A stretch of DNA of 64,000 nt from Ralstonia sp. RRA (GTDB taxonomy: Bacteria; Pseudomonadota; Gammaproteobacteria; Burkholderiales; Burkholderiaceae). The notes under the pieces are model-generated. The model had not been told where the DNA came from. It made no database searches and worked only from the letters and a program-made list of their open reading frames with translations. A program made the translations under genes and the position numbers. Shown here piece by piece: positions 1-8,535 of this stretch. The stretch spans positions 372,001 through 436,000 of the forward strand of contig NZ_CP146092.1 in NCBI RefSeq assembly GCF_037023145.1. Reading direction: 5' to 3'. Numbering within the stretch: the stretch's first letter is position 1; every line of letters begins with the position of its first letter.

Positions 1-765
1 GTCGCCTTCGAAGCGCTGGACCCTGCACGCCTGCGCACCGTCGAGCCCCATCTGGACACATCGCTGCTGGGCGGCTTGCGCTACACAGAAGCCGATTCCG
101 TGAGCGACCCCAACGCGCTGGTGACGGCGTATGCGAACTATTTCGAGCAGATCGGTGGCCAGTTGTTTGAAGGCGATGCGAATTCGCTCACGAGCAACGC
201 ACCGTGGCTGGTGCGCAGCAAGGAAGGCGAGCTGCGCGCCGACAACGTCGTCATCGCCATGGGCCCGTGGGCGGACGTGGTCACCTCGCGCCTGGGCTAC
301 AGCCTGCCACTGGCCGTCAAGCGCGGTTACCACATGCATTACGCACCGGCGGACGGTGCGCAGTTGAACCACCCGGTGCTGGATGCCGATGGCGGCTACG
401 TGCTGGCCCCAATGGCACGCGGCATCCGCCTGACCACCGGGGCTGAACTCGCGCACCGTGATGCGCCGAAGACGCCCGTGCAGCTGGAAGCCGTGGAACC
501 CGTCGCGCGCAAGCTCTTTCCGCTGGCCGAGCGCGTGGATGCGGAACCATGGATGGGCGCCCGCCCCTGCACGCCCGACATGCTGCCGATCATCGGGCAG
601 GCGCCACACCACCCAAGCATGTGGTTCGCGTTTGGCCATGCACACCACGGCCTGACGTTGGGCCCGATCACCGGGCGATTAATTGCGGAAATGATGACGG
701 GCGAAGCACCGACTGTGGATGTTCGCCCGTTCCGGGCAGAACGCTTCTGGGATTCGGTGCGCTAG
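1..765 (+). CDS. FAD-dependent D-amino acid oxidase/dehydrogenase family protein (5' truncated)
   Basis: The reading frame is open from the first base, so the N-terminal part with the FAD-binding Rossmann motif lies outside the window and about 254 residues remain. The C-terminal half has the hallmarks of the DAO fold: an RGYHMHY segment in the substrate-binding sheet, RLTTGAELA, RPCTPDMLPIIG, and the closing GHAHHGLTLGPITGRLIAEM segment that contacts FAD and the substrate carboxylate. Family members oxidise D-amino acids, glycine or related amines and pass electrons to oxygen or the respiratory chain. The substrate cannot be told from this part. An internal TTG at 76 could be read as a start but it sits in the middle of the conserved domain. 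The next gene is on the other strand, convergent, 13 bp away. Confidence 0.85.
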   Translation, partial: VAFEALDPARLRTVEPHLDTSLLGGLRYTEADSVSDPNALVTAYANYFEQIGGQLFEGDANSLTSNAPWLVRSKEGELRADNVVIAMGPWADVVTSRLGYSLPLAVKRGYHMHYAPADGAQLNHPVLDADGGYVLAPMARGIRLTTGAELAHRDAPKTPVQLEAVEPVARKLFPLAERVDAEPWMGARPCTPDMLPIIGQAPHHPSMWFAFGHAHHGLTLGPITGRLIAEMMTGEAPTVDVRPFRAERFWDSVR

Positions 766-778
766 TCAGACAAGCCCC

Positions 779-1438
779 CTAAAACTCCATATCCAACTCA
801 TCAATATCTTCCTTCTCGGCCTTTGCCCCGGCAATCCATTCGGCAACGTGCGGGTGTGCGAGCACACGCATGCAGTACTCGGCGATCTCCGGATCGAGCT
901 TGACGTCGTAGGTCAGGAATCGCATAACGACGGGCGCATACATCGCGTCGGCCATGCTGATCTCGCCAAACAACCAGGGGCCGCCGTACTGGGCTAGGCA
1001 TTCGCGCCAGATCAGCGTGATCCGCTCGATGTCGTGCTGCGCGCGGGACCAGATGCGGAAGCCCGGAAAATGTGCGCGCAAGTTCATCGGCAGTGCGGAG
1101 CGCAGTGCGCTGAAGCCCGAATGCATCTCGCCGCAGATCGCGCGGCAGTGTGCGCGGGCATGTCGATCGGCGGGCAGCAGTTTGGCCTGGGGCGAGAGTT
1201 CGTTGAGATATTCGGCAATCGCCAGCACGTCCCACACCTTGCGACCCTCGTGCGTGAGGCACGGCACCAGAATCGACGGCGACAGCAGCAGCAATTCCGC
1301 ACGCGATGAGGCGTCGATCGGCACGCTCACCGTCTCGAACGGCAGGCCGCTCAATTTGGCGAGCAGCCAGCCGCGCATCGACCACGACGAATAATTGCGG
1401 CTGCTGATCGTGAGCGTGGTCAGGTTGGCGGATTTCAT
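779..1438 (-). CDS. Glutathione S-transferase family protein
   Basis: A 219-residue protein of normal cytosolic GST length. The N-terminal thioredoxin-like half carries TISSRNYSSWSMRGWLLAKL, with Ser/Tyr near the glutathione thiol position, and then SPSILVPCLTHEGRKVWDVLAIAEYLNE, the usual cis-proline (VPCL) and glutathione-contact region. The C-terminal half is helical, with GPWLFGEISMADAMYAPVVMRF, the typical N-capping motif of GST helix alpha-6. I chose the ATG at 1438 because a GGAGGA ribosome site lies just upstream and the longer frame has no GST similarity. Substrate unknown; members conjugate glutathione to electrophiles or act in stress and aromatic catabolism. It is divergent from phaZ, with about 280 bp between them in which I see no gene. 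Confidence 0.85.
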   Translation of the reverse strand: MKSANLTTLTISSRNYSSWSMRGWLLAKLSGLPFETVSVPIDASSRAELLLLSPSILVPCLTHEGRKVWDVLAIAEYLNELSPQAKLLPADRHARAHCRAICGEMHSGFSALRSALPMNLRAHFPGFRIWSRAQHDIERITLIWRECLAQYGGPWLFGEISMADAMYAPVVMRFLTYDVKLDPEIAEYCMRVLAHPHVAEWIAGAKAEKEDIDELDMEF

Positions 1439-1718
1439 CTCAGTCCTCCAGGTTGTTCCATTTTCCATCCCGTTTTCCAATCGGGTGCATAGCCCGGCGC
1501 CAGGCACCTTGCCGGTGCGCTGTCTGCACCCGTGCGCCCCAAGAGCACAGGCCACGCCGCGCCCCGCATGGACGCCGCGCAAAGCCTGTGCCAGTCATCA
1601 CCAACGTGCATGCGGTTTCCCGCCCACCAGCACCTGAGCTGGCACACGTATTGCCTGCTTCGCTTGACCTGCCTTACGTGCACTCACGGGCATTCACGTG
1701 CCCTGCGACGCAATCGCC

Positions 1719-3074
1719 ATGAACCTGCTCGCGTATCCCCTCTACCAGTGGCTCTCCGAATGCCTGCGGCCCACGCGGGCATGGGCCTCGTTCTCGCGGC
1801 TGGCGATGGCGCACTGGCCACCCTCGACCGAACACCCGACTGGCCGCGCGATCGATGCCTGGCTCGAACTGCTGGAATGCAGCGCGATCACGCACCGCCG
1901 CCCGTCGTTCGGCATCGACAGCGTTGAGGTCGACGGCCAGGCCGTGCCGGTGGTGGAAGACACCGCCATGCAGACGCCATTCGGCTCCCTCGTGCATTTC
2001 CGCAAGGCCACCGCCACGCGGCAACCGCGTGTGCTGGTTGCCGCGCCTTTGTCCGGGCACTTCGCCACGCTGCTGCGCGGCACGCTGCGCACGATGCTGG
2101 CCGATCACGACGTGTACGTAACGGACTGGCATAACGCGCGCGACATTCCCGTTTCCGCCGGGCGCTTCGGCTTTGATGAATACGTCGGCCACCTGATCGA
2201 CTTCATCCGCCACATCGGCCCGGACGCACACGTGCTGGCCATCTGCCAGCCGACGGTGGCCGCGCTGTCGGCGGTCTCGCTCATGGCCGCCGACAACGAC
2301 CCGGCGCGGCCGGCAAGCCTCACGCTCATGGCCGGTCCCATCGATTGCCGCGTGGGCCCGACCGCGGTGAACGACTTGGCCAACAGCAAGCCGATCGAAT
2401 GGTTCGAGAAGAACCTGATCGGCGTCGTGCCGCCCGGCTTTGTGGGTGAGCAGCGCCGCGTGTATCCGGGCTTCGTGCAGTTGAGCGCGTTCATGTCGAT
2501 GAATTCGGATCGCCACGTGCAGTCGTTTGAAGAGCTGTACTACCAGCGCGCCAAGGGCGACCCTACCAAGGCAAACACGATCCGCGCCTTCTACGACGAG
2601 TACCTCGCCACGTGCGACCTCACCGCCGAGTTCTATCTGGAAACGGTCGAGAAGGTGTTTCAGCAATACGCACTGCCGCGCGGCGAGTTGATGGTCAGTG
2701 GCCGGCTGGTTGAGCCGGCAGCAATCCATCGCACCGCGCTGCTGACGGTCGAGGGCGAGAAGGACGACATCTGCGCGGTCGGGCAAACGGTGGCTGCGCA
2801 AGACCTGTGTTCAGGGCTGCCGCCGTATCTGAAGACCCACCATGTGCAGGCCGGTGTGGGGCACTACGGCGTGTTCAACGGCAGCAAATGGGAAAAGCAG
2901 ATCTACCCGATTGTGCGCGCCACCATCCACGACAACGAGCCCTTCGACAGCAGCACCACCGCCGGCGACGCAGACAACGCCCACCGCGTCACGCTGTGGG
3001 CGCTGCTCAACGCACAAGCGTCGAGCCAAGCTATTACGCGCGGGCGCTCACGCAAGATGGCGGTCGTGCACTGA
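1719..3074 (+). CDS. phaZ: Intracellular polyhydroxyalkanoate (PHB) depolymerase
   Basis: A 451-residue alpha/beta-hydrolase that mobilises native intracellular poly-3-hydroxybutyrate granules, releasing carbon stored under excess. No signal peptide is present, as expected for the intracellular class. Instead of a serine lipase box the nucleophile elbow reads AICQPTVA with Cys at about residue 176, as in the PhaZa1 family of Cupriavidus necator where a cysteine is the nucleophile. The catalytic histidine is likely in GVGHYGVFNG near the C terminus, and DVYVTDWHNARDIP near residue 131-144 is another family block. The start at 1719 (MNLLAYPLYQ) fits the family; an in-frame start at 1698 only adds seven unconserved residues. 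It appears to be a single-gene unit here, next to a bicupin gene 100 bp downstream. Confidence 0.9.
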   Translation: MNLLAYPLYQWLSECLRPTRAWASFSRLAMAHWPPSTEHPTGRAIDAWLELLECSAITHRRPSFGIDSVEVDGQAVPVVEDTAMQTPFGSLVHFRKATATRQPRVLVAAPLSGHFATLLRGTLRTMLADHDVYVTDWHNARDIPVSAGRFGFDEYVGHLIDFIRHIGPDAHVLAICQPTVAALSAVSLMAADNDPARPASLTLMAGPIDCRVGPTAVNDLANSKPIEWFEKNLIGVVPPGFVGEQRRVYPGFVQLSAFMSMNSDRHVQSFEELYYQRAKGDPTKANTIRAFYDEYLATCDLTAEFYLETVEKVFQQYALPRGELMVSGRLVEPAAIHRTALLTVEGEKDDICAVGQTVAAQDLCSGLPPYLKTHHVQAGVGHYGVFNGSKWEKQIYPIVRATIHDNEPFDSSTTAGDADNAHRVTLWALLNAQASSQAITRGRSRKMAVVH

Positions 3075-3174
3075 CCCCAAGGTCCGTGTCAGCGAGGCGT
3101 AATTTGGACGGGCGAGTATCGAGCCACGAGCGGGTCATGCTCCATCGATGTTGATCGATTCACGGAGGGTTGCG

Positions 3175-4374
3175 ATGAACACGCACACCACGGAGTCCCT
3201 ACGCGCTTCCAGCCTGTTGCATCCGGCCGGCAACCCCATCCGCCTCAATACGGGCGACTTCGTTGCCATCGATCGCCGCCAGGATGCCAAGTACGAGGCG
3301 ACCTATCGCCCGCAGGCGCTGTACAGCCGCGCCGACGAAGGCTTTGCCGCCAACAACGAAGCCTTTCTGCTGCATGAGGTCGCCACCAACCGGCCGATCT
3401 ACCTGGAAGACACGGGCCCGACCGATTTCCACATGCATCTGCCGCCGGGCGCCTTTCAGTTCGTGCTGGTCACATCGGGCGTGTTTACGTTCGACTACGA
3501 TGGCCGGCTGCATTACGTCGGCCCCGGCTCGGTGATCCTGCAAAGCGCGATCGTGCATCGGCAGCTTTTCTACACGTGGTCGGGACTGTCCACGGAAGAC
3601 AACTTGAGCACGCCGCAAACCGTGGTGCCCGACGCACTTTCCATGGGGTGCTCGGGCAAGTTTCTCGAAGCGTTTATCACCGATCCGACCTCGTTTCCCA
3701 ACCCGACGATTGTGCCGTCGGCACTGATCAACGAAGCCGAAACACCGCGCATCGCCTGGAGCCATCCGGTGCATGATCGGCCGGCAGGTGCGGGCTTCTG
3801 GGTGCAAGACCCGCTGGAGTTGAATGCGCTCTACAGGCCGTTGGCCGGCGATTCCATCCGATCGCCCGAACCGGTGTACGTGCGTGATACCGGCATCGAA
3901 GCGCCTAGCGGCCAGCTCGTGACCGGCCACCTCATCGCCACCGACCCGCACGGTGAGTCGAGCCTGCCCAAGAGCCAGGCGGGTGCGGTCGACGCGGCCT
4001 CGTTCTCGAAGGGCGAGGTGGTCATCTACCGGGTCATTCGCGGCACGGCCACATTCAAGGACGGTGCGGGCAAGGTATTTGAACTGACCGCCGGCGACGT
4101 GGTGACGGCGGGTCAGCATTCGGTCGCGCTTGTCGGCATGGGCGAAGACACGCAGATTCTCCGGCTCGGCCTGCTGAAGAACATCGAACAGCTGCGGAGC
4201 TGGACGCGCGCGCAATGCGAAGAGATCGACGGTTTGGCGGGCCGTATCATCACCCGAACCGAGACGCGCCCGCAGCGGACCGAGGGTAAGCCGGTCGGGT
4301 ATCTCTACGAAGCAGTCGCCGCATCCAACGGAAACACCGGCCGCTTGAGCGCGGCAAACGGAAAGCGGCTGTAG
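3175..4374 (+). CDS. Bicupin-domain protein of unknown function
   Basis: A 399-residue soluble protein with two cupin-like halves. The first has a metal-ligand-like stretch HMHLPPGAFQFVLVTSG followed by GPGSVILQSAIVHRQLF at residues about 85-135; the second has GEVVIYRVIRGTATF and ELTAGDVVTAGQHSVALVG at about 285-340. Such paired jelly rolls occur in homogentisate- or gentisate-type dioxygenases and in non-catalytic sugar or acid binding proteins; I cannot assign a reaction. The ATG at 3175 is preceded by GGAGGG and preferred to the in-frame ATG at 3148. Its 3' end overlaps the convergent MlrC-type gene by 70 bp, so the last ~23 codons of each gene are read on both strands. Confidence 0.7.
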   Translation: MNTHTTESLRASSLLHPAGNPIRLNTGDFVAIDRRQDAKYEATYRPQALYSRADEGFAANNEAFLLHEVATNRPIYLEDTGPTDFHMHLPPGAFQFVLVTSGVFTFDYDGRLHYVGPGSVILQSAIVHRQLFYTWSGLSTEDNLSTPQTVVPDALSMGCSGKFLEAFITDPTSFPNPTIVPSALINEAETPRIAWSHPVHDRPAGAGFWVQDPLELNALYRPLAGDSIRSPEPVYVRDTGIEAPSGQLVTGHLIATDPHGESSLPKSQAGAVDAASFSKGEVVIYRVIRGTATFKDGAGKVFELTAGDVVTAGQHSVALVGMGEDTQILRLGLLKNIEQLRSWTRAQCEEIDGLAGRIITRTETRPQRTEGKPVGYLYEAVAASNGNTGRLSAANGKRL

Positions 4375-5780
4375 TCCGAACTCGTCACACCGCCGCCATC
4401 GCACTCGACCACGGCCTTGGCAATCGGCACGAACACGGGCCGGCAATACATGCGCGACTTCAGCAGCACGAAGCGCGCGGCATGCGGGTCCACGCCGATG
4501 TGCGTGAAGATGCCGAGGTCCCAATGTTCCTGCGGCGTCTCGGTCACGATGACCTGCGCCGCGCCGATGTCGAACAGCGCCGTGCGCCCCATGCGGATGC
4601 GCTGGCCCGTGTAGGTGGGCCCGGTGATGGTGTATTCGCCGTCGCTGATGGCAGCAACCTTGCCCGTCAACGCCCGTGATACCGGGTACACGCCCAGCTG
4701 CGTGAGCGGCACCTTGTCGCCCACGGGCAGCGTAACGGTGGCGCCAACCCCTGCCTCGATCATCGCGGCGACTGCTTCTGGATCACACACGGGCCCGACG
4801 GCGATGCCGCTCAAACCCTGCTTCAACGCTTCGTGCAGGACGTGCATGTCGTCGCACGTGCCGCCGGACATGCAGTTGTCGCCGTGGTCGAGCAGCAGCA
4901 CAGGGCCGTTGCCGGGGCCATCCGCCAAGTCGGCAGCGCGTGCGATCGATTCGGCCAGCGGTTCCGAGCGGTAGACGAAGCCTTCGCGGTCCGCCCAGAT
5001 GGCGTCCGCAATGCGCTGGGCTGCGGCGTCGGCAGCCTGTGCATCGCCGTTACCGACCACCACGACGGAGGGGCATGGCGCGGCGATGTCCGCCAACCCG
5101 AAGCCCGCGAGGATCGACACGGCCAGCATGCCGTCCTTCTCCGCCTGCTTGGCGAGCGCCACGGCACGATGCATCGCCCCTTCATCGGTCCGGCTGCGCA
5201 GCGTGTGCGTGACCATCGGCAGGCAGCGCCACGCGAGCACCGGGTTCGCGCGACCGGCCAGCTTGTCGAACAGCAGGCGGCCGGCATGCTCACCGGTCTC
5301 ATACATGTCGACGTGCGGATAGGTCTTGAAGCTGACGGCAATGTCCGCCAGCTCGATGAACTTCTGCGTGAGGTTGCCGTGCAGATCCAGCGCGACGGTG
5401 ATCGGCACATCGGGCACCACCGCGCGCAAACGTTCGAGCAAGTCGCCTTCACCGTCGTCGCTGTTCTCGGCGACCATCGCCCCGTGCAGGTCGAGCATCA
5501 GCGCATCGCACCCGGGCGCGGCCGCGACGATGGCATCGCACAGTGCGGTGTATACCTCTGCGGCGACGCGCCCGCTCGGGTTGGCCCCGGCGATGACGGG
5601 CACGACGATCTCCGCGCCCGCCGCTTCCGCCAAATCGATAAACGCACCGGCCGCCGTGCGCGTGCCCTTGGCGGCGCGGTAGGCGTCGGCACCATAGCGC
5701 GGATGGAACGATGCCAGCGGCGTCGGCACCGGCGAGAATGTGTTGGTCTCGTGATTGAAGCGGGCGATCAGGATGCGCAT
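4305..5780 (-). CDS. M81 family metallopeptidase (MlrC/microcystinase-like)
   Basis: A 491-residue cytoplasmic protein with the complete MlrC layout: MRILIARFNHETNTFSP at the N terminus, LDLHGAMVAE and TVALDLHGNLTQ followed by KTYPHVDMYETG (the Asp/His metal-binding core), GDNCMSGGTCDD in the middle and the C-terminal FPFAALKRPVFPLD signature. MlrC hydrolyses linearised microcystin, but most members sit, as here, beside amidohydrolases and branched-chain-type transporters and probably cleave small peptides or amides. It is the last gene of the leftward liv operon, 13 bp after the carbamoylase. I chose the ATG at 5780 (start of the conserved MRILIARFNHE block). The 3' end overlaps the convergent bicupin gene by 70 bp. 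Confidence 0.85.
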   Translation of the reverse strand: MRILIARFNHETNTFSPVPTPLASFHPRYGADAYRAAKGTRTAAGAFIDLAEAAGAEIVVPVIAGANPSGRVAAEVYTALCDAIVAAAPGCDALMLDLHGAMVAENSDDGEGDLLERLRAVVPDVPITVALDLHGNLTQKFIELADIAVSFKTYPHVDMYETGEHAGRLLFDKLAGRANPVLAWRCLPMVTHTLRSRTDEGAMHRAVALAKQAEKDGMLAVSILAGFGLADIAAPCPSVVVVGNGDAQAADAAAQRIADAIWADREGFVYRSEPLAESIARAADLADGPGNGPVLLLDHGDNCMSGGTCDDMHVLHEALKQGLSGIAVGPVCDPEAVAAMIEAGVGATVTLPVGDKVPLTQLGVYPVSRALTGKVAAISDGEYTITGPTYTGQRIRMGRTALFDIGAAQVIVTETPQEHWDLGIFTHIGVDPHAARFVLLKSRMYCRPVFVPIAKAVVECDGGGVTSSDYSRFPFAALKRPVFPLDAATAS

Positions 5781-5793
5781 GGGCGTGTATCGG

Positions 5794-7047
5794 TTATATG
5801 GGGCCAGCGGCTTGCAGCATGGCATGCAGCAGCACGTTGCAACCGGCTTCCAGGTGTTCGGGCCGGGCGTCTTCGATCTCGTTGTGGCTGATGCCGTCCT
5901 TGCACGGCACGAAGATCATGGCGGTGGGCGCCACACGGGCGAGGTAGACCGCGTCGTGGCCCGCACCGCTGATCACGTCCATCTCCGACAAGCCGAGCTG
6001 CCGCGCGCCGTTGCGCACCGCGTTGACCAGCGTCGCGTCAAACGGTTGCGGCGGGAAGTAGACGACCTGGCGCAGTGCGATCTGAATGCCGCTGCGTGTG
6101 CGCAGCTCGGCCACGGCGGCTTGCAGCGCGGCGTCCATGTCGGACAGCACGGCGTCATCCGCCGCACGCAGGTCGACTGTCATGGACACGCTGCCGGGAA
6201 TCACGTTGCGCGAATCGGGGTGCACGCTCAGGCAGCCGACGGTGGCACGCGCATGCGGCGGACGCTCCAGTGCGATGCGGTTGGCAATGCCGACCAGTTC
6301 TGCGGCAGGCAACAACGCATCGCGGCGCAACTCCATCGGTGTCGGCCCGGCGTGCGCCTCCATGCCGGTGAAGACCACGTCGTACCAGCGCTGCCCGAGC
6401 GCGCCCGTCACCACGCCGATCGTCGTGGCGTGGGCTTCCAGCACGGGCCCTTGCTCGATATGCGCTTCGAAATACGCGCCCACCTGCCGGCCGCCCACCG
6501 TCTCGGTGCCTGCATAGCCAATGCTGCGCAGCGCCTCGCCCACGGCCACGCCGTCGCGGTCCTGCGCGGCCAGCACGGCGTCCAGCGCGAACTCGCCGAT
6601 GAACGCGCCGGAGCCCATCATCACCGGCACGAAGCGCGAGCCCTCTTCGTTGGTCCACACGGCCACCTCGATAGGCGCTTCGGTTTCGATGCCGACATCG
6701 TTGAGCGTGCGCACCACCTCGATGCCCGCGAACACGCCGTAGTTGCCGTCGAACTTGCCGCCGGTGGGCTGCGTGTCGATATGGCTGCCGGTCATCACGG
6801 GCGGCAGCGCGTTGTTGCGCCCCGGGCGGCGCGCGAAGACGTTGCCGATGGCGTCCACGCGCACGGTGCAGCCGGCCGCCTCGGCCTGCGCGACGAAGAA
6901 ATCGCGGCCCTGGCGGTCGAGGTCGGTGAGCGCCAGGCGGCGCACGCCACCTTTGGGCGTGGCGCCAATGCTGGCCTGCTGCATGAGCGTGCTCCACAGG
7001 CGCGCGCCGTTGATACGCAAAGTAGTGTCGAGATGGGTAGTCGTCAT
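5794..7047 (-). CDS. Zn-dependent hydrolase, N-carbamoyl-L-amino acid hydrolase / ureidoglycolate-type amidohydrolase (M20 family)
   Basis: A 417-residue member of the hydantoinase/carbamoylase branch of the M20 peptidases. The dinuclear metal ligands are all visible: His89 in GSHIDTQPTGGKFDG, Asp100 in the same stretch, Glu135 in TNEEGSRF, His196 in AHIEQGP and a late histidine in SGAGHDAVYLA. Enzymes of this group remove the carbamoyl group from N-carbamoyl amino acids, ureidoglycolate, ureidopropionate or allantoate, giving ammonia, CO2 and the amine. The exact substrate is not readable. It lies 13 bp after livF and 13 bp before the MlrC-type gene, so it is expressed with the transporter, which argues that the imported compound is its substrate or precursor. 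Start at ATG 7047; the longer frame adds 26 unconserved residues. Confidence 0.85.
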   Translation of the reverse strand: MTTTHLDTTLRINGARLWSTLMQQASIGATPKGGVRRLALTDLDRQGRDFFVAQAEAAGCTVRVDAIGNVFARRPGRNNALPPVMTGSHIDTQPTGGKFDGNYGVFAGIEVVRTLNDVGIETEAPIEVAVWTNEEGSRFVPVMMGSGAFIGEFALDAVLAAQDRDGVAVGEALRSIGYAGTETVGGRQVGAYFEAHIEQGPVLEAHATTIGVVTGALGQRWYDVVFTGMEAHAGPTPMELRRDALLPAAELVGIANRIALERPPHARATVGCLSVHPDSRNVIPGSVSMTVDLRAADDAVLSDMDAALQAAVAELRTRSGIQIALRQVVYFPPQPFDATLVNAVRNGARQLGLSEMDVISGAGHDAVYLARVAPTAMIFVPCKDGISHNEIEDARPEHLEAGCNVLLHAMLQAAGPI

Positions 7048-7060
7048 GATGGTGTGCGGT

Positions 7061-7768
7061 TCAAGCGGCAAGCCCGACGCCGAGGTAGCGGTCCTTGATG
7101 GCGTCGTCGGCGCGGAAATCGTCATTGCTGCCGGTGTAGACCACGCGGCCCTGCTCGATGATCACGTGGCGGTCGGCCAGTTGTGTGCAGACCTCCAGGT
7201 TCTGCTCGACCAGCAGGATGGACACGCCCGCCTGCTTGATCACCTTCAACTGCGCGACGATCTCTTCCACGATGACGGGCGCCAGGCCCTCGACCGGCTC
7301 GTCGAGCATCAGCAGGCGCGGGTGGTTCATCAGCGCGCGGCCGATGGCCAGCATCTGCTGCTCACCGCCCGAGAGGTTCGCGCCACCGTTGCGGCGCCGC
7401 TCGTGCAGGCGCGGGAAGATGCGGTAGATGTCGGCCAGTTGCCACGGCGAATCGCGCCGCGCGCCGAGCTTCAGGTTTTCTTCCACCGTCAGCAGCTTGA
7501 AGATGCCGCGGTGCTCCGGCACCAGGCACAGCCCCTGCGCGGCAATGCGATGCGCGGGCTGCCCGGCGATGTCCTTGCCGCGAAAGCGCACATGCCCACG
7601 CGGTGCAACCACCCCAGCAATCGCCTTGAGCGTGGTCGATTTGCCCGCGCCGTTGCGGCCGAGCAGCGTCACCAGTTCGCCCTCGCCTACCGTGAGCGCC
7701 ACGCCCTGCAGCACGTGGCTCTTGCCGTAGTAGCCGTGGAGGTCTTCTACGTCGAGGATCGTCGTCAC
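7061..7768 (-). CDS. livF: Branched-chain-amino-acid-type ABC transporter, ATP-binding protein LivF
   Basis: A 235-residue nucleotide-binding subunit. It has the Walker A motif GRNGAGKST near residue 37, the signature NLSGGEQQMLAIGRAL, Walker B LLMLDEP and the H-loop. The short length and the VLQGVALTVGEGELVTLLGRNGAGKSTTLKAI opening fit LivF rather than LivG. Its start overlaps the livG stop by 4 bp (ATGA), which indicates translational coupling. With LivG it would drive the LivHM channel. In this operon the substrate is probably not leucine but an amide or carbamoyl compound handled by the two hydrolases downstream; that is inference from gene order. Confidence 0.92.
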   Translation of the reverse strand: MTTILDVEDLHGYYGKSHVLQGVALTVGEGELVTLLGRNGAGKSTTLKAIAGVVAPRGHVRFRGKDIAGQPAHRIAAQGLCLVPEHRGIFKLLTVEENLKLGARRDSPWQLADIYRIFPRLHERRRNGGANLSGGEQQMLAIGRALMNHPRLLMLDEPVEGLAPVIVEEIVAQLKVIKQAGVSILLVEQNLEVCTQLADRHVIIEQGRVVYTGSNDDFRADDAIKDRYLGVGLAA

Positions 7769-8535
7769 TTCTTGCCTCCCGTGATCATGTTGCCGAGGTA
7801 GGCGGCACGCACGCGCGGGTCTGCGCGCACGGCGTCGGGCGTGCCTTCCATCAGCACCTTGCCCTGCTGCATGACGGTGATGGTGTCGGAGATGTCCATG
7901 ACGATGTCCATGTTGTGCTCGATCAGCACCACGGTGTGGTCGTGCGCGAGCCCACGGATGAGTGCCTTCATGGCGGGCAGGTCGTCCACGCCCATGCCGG
8001 AGGTGGGCTCGTCGAGGAAGATCGCGCGGGGCTTGGCGGCGAGTGCCATGCCCACCTCCAGACGGCGCTGCTGGCCGTGCGAGAGCGCGGCGGCAGGTGT
8101 GTCAGCCAGGCGCGGCAATTCAAGCCGATCGAGCACGCTGTCAACCGTATCGGCGCAGGCCAGATCGCCTCGCGGCAAGCGCCAGCCATGCATGGCACGA
8201 CGCGGCGTGGTGCCGAGCGCAGCCAGGCGCAGGTTCTCTCGCACGCTCAAGCTCGGGAACAGGCTCGTCACCTGGAAAGAACGCGCGATGCCGCGCTGCA
8301 CGCGCTGATAATCCGCTTCACGCGTCACGTCATGGCCATCAAAGACGATGGTGCCGCTGGTGATCATGCGCGTGCCCGTGAGCATGTGGAACAGCGTGGT
8401 CTTGCCCGCGCCGTTGGGGCCGATGACGGAGTGCACCGTGCCCGGCATCACGCGCAAGTCCACACCGCCCAGCGCGGTGAACTTGCCGTACTGCTTGACG
8501 ATGCCGGTGGCTTGCAGGATGGGCGTGGTGCTCAT
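7765..8535 (-). CDS. livG: Branched-chain-amino-acid-type ABC transporter, ATP-binding protein LivG
   Basis: A 256-residue ATPase with Walker A GPNGAGKTT, the LivG-type insert around FPSLSVRENLRLAAL, signature ALSHGQQRRLEVGMAL, Walker B AIFLDEPTSGMG and the C-terminal AAYLGN block typical of LivG. The signature is SHGQQ rather than SGGQQ, a common substitution in this subfamily. The ATG at 8535 has a strong GGAGGAA ribosome site and overlaps the livM stop by 4 bp. A much longer open frame continues upstream but is an antisense-of-frame artefact over livM. Confidence 0.92.
   Translation of the reverse strand: MSTTPILQATGIVKQYGKFTALGGVDLRVMPGTVHSVIGPNGAGKTTLFHMLTGTRMITSGTIVFDGHDVTREADYQRVQRGIARSFQVTSLFPSLSVRENLRLAALGTTPRRAMHGWRLPRGDLACADTVDSVLDRLELPRLADTPAAALSHGQQRRLEVGMALAAKPRAIFLDEPTSGMGVDDLPAMKALIRGLAHDHTVVLIEHNMDIVMDISDTITVMQQGKVLMEGTPDAVRADPRVRAAYLGNMITGGKK

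Noticed and set aside
1674..2801. Long leftward open frame opposite phaZ
   Set aside because: Arg/His-rich shadow of a strongly supported gene; no ribosome site or recognisable domain. Such antisense frames are common in high-GC DNA.
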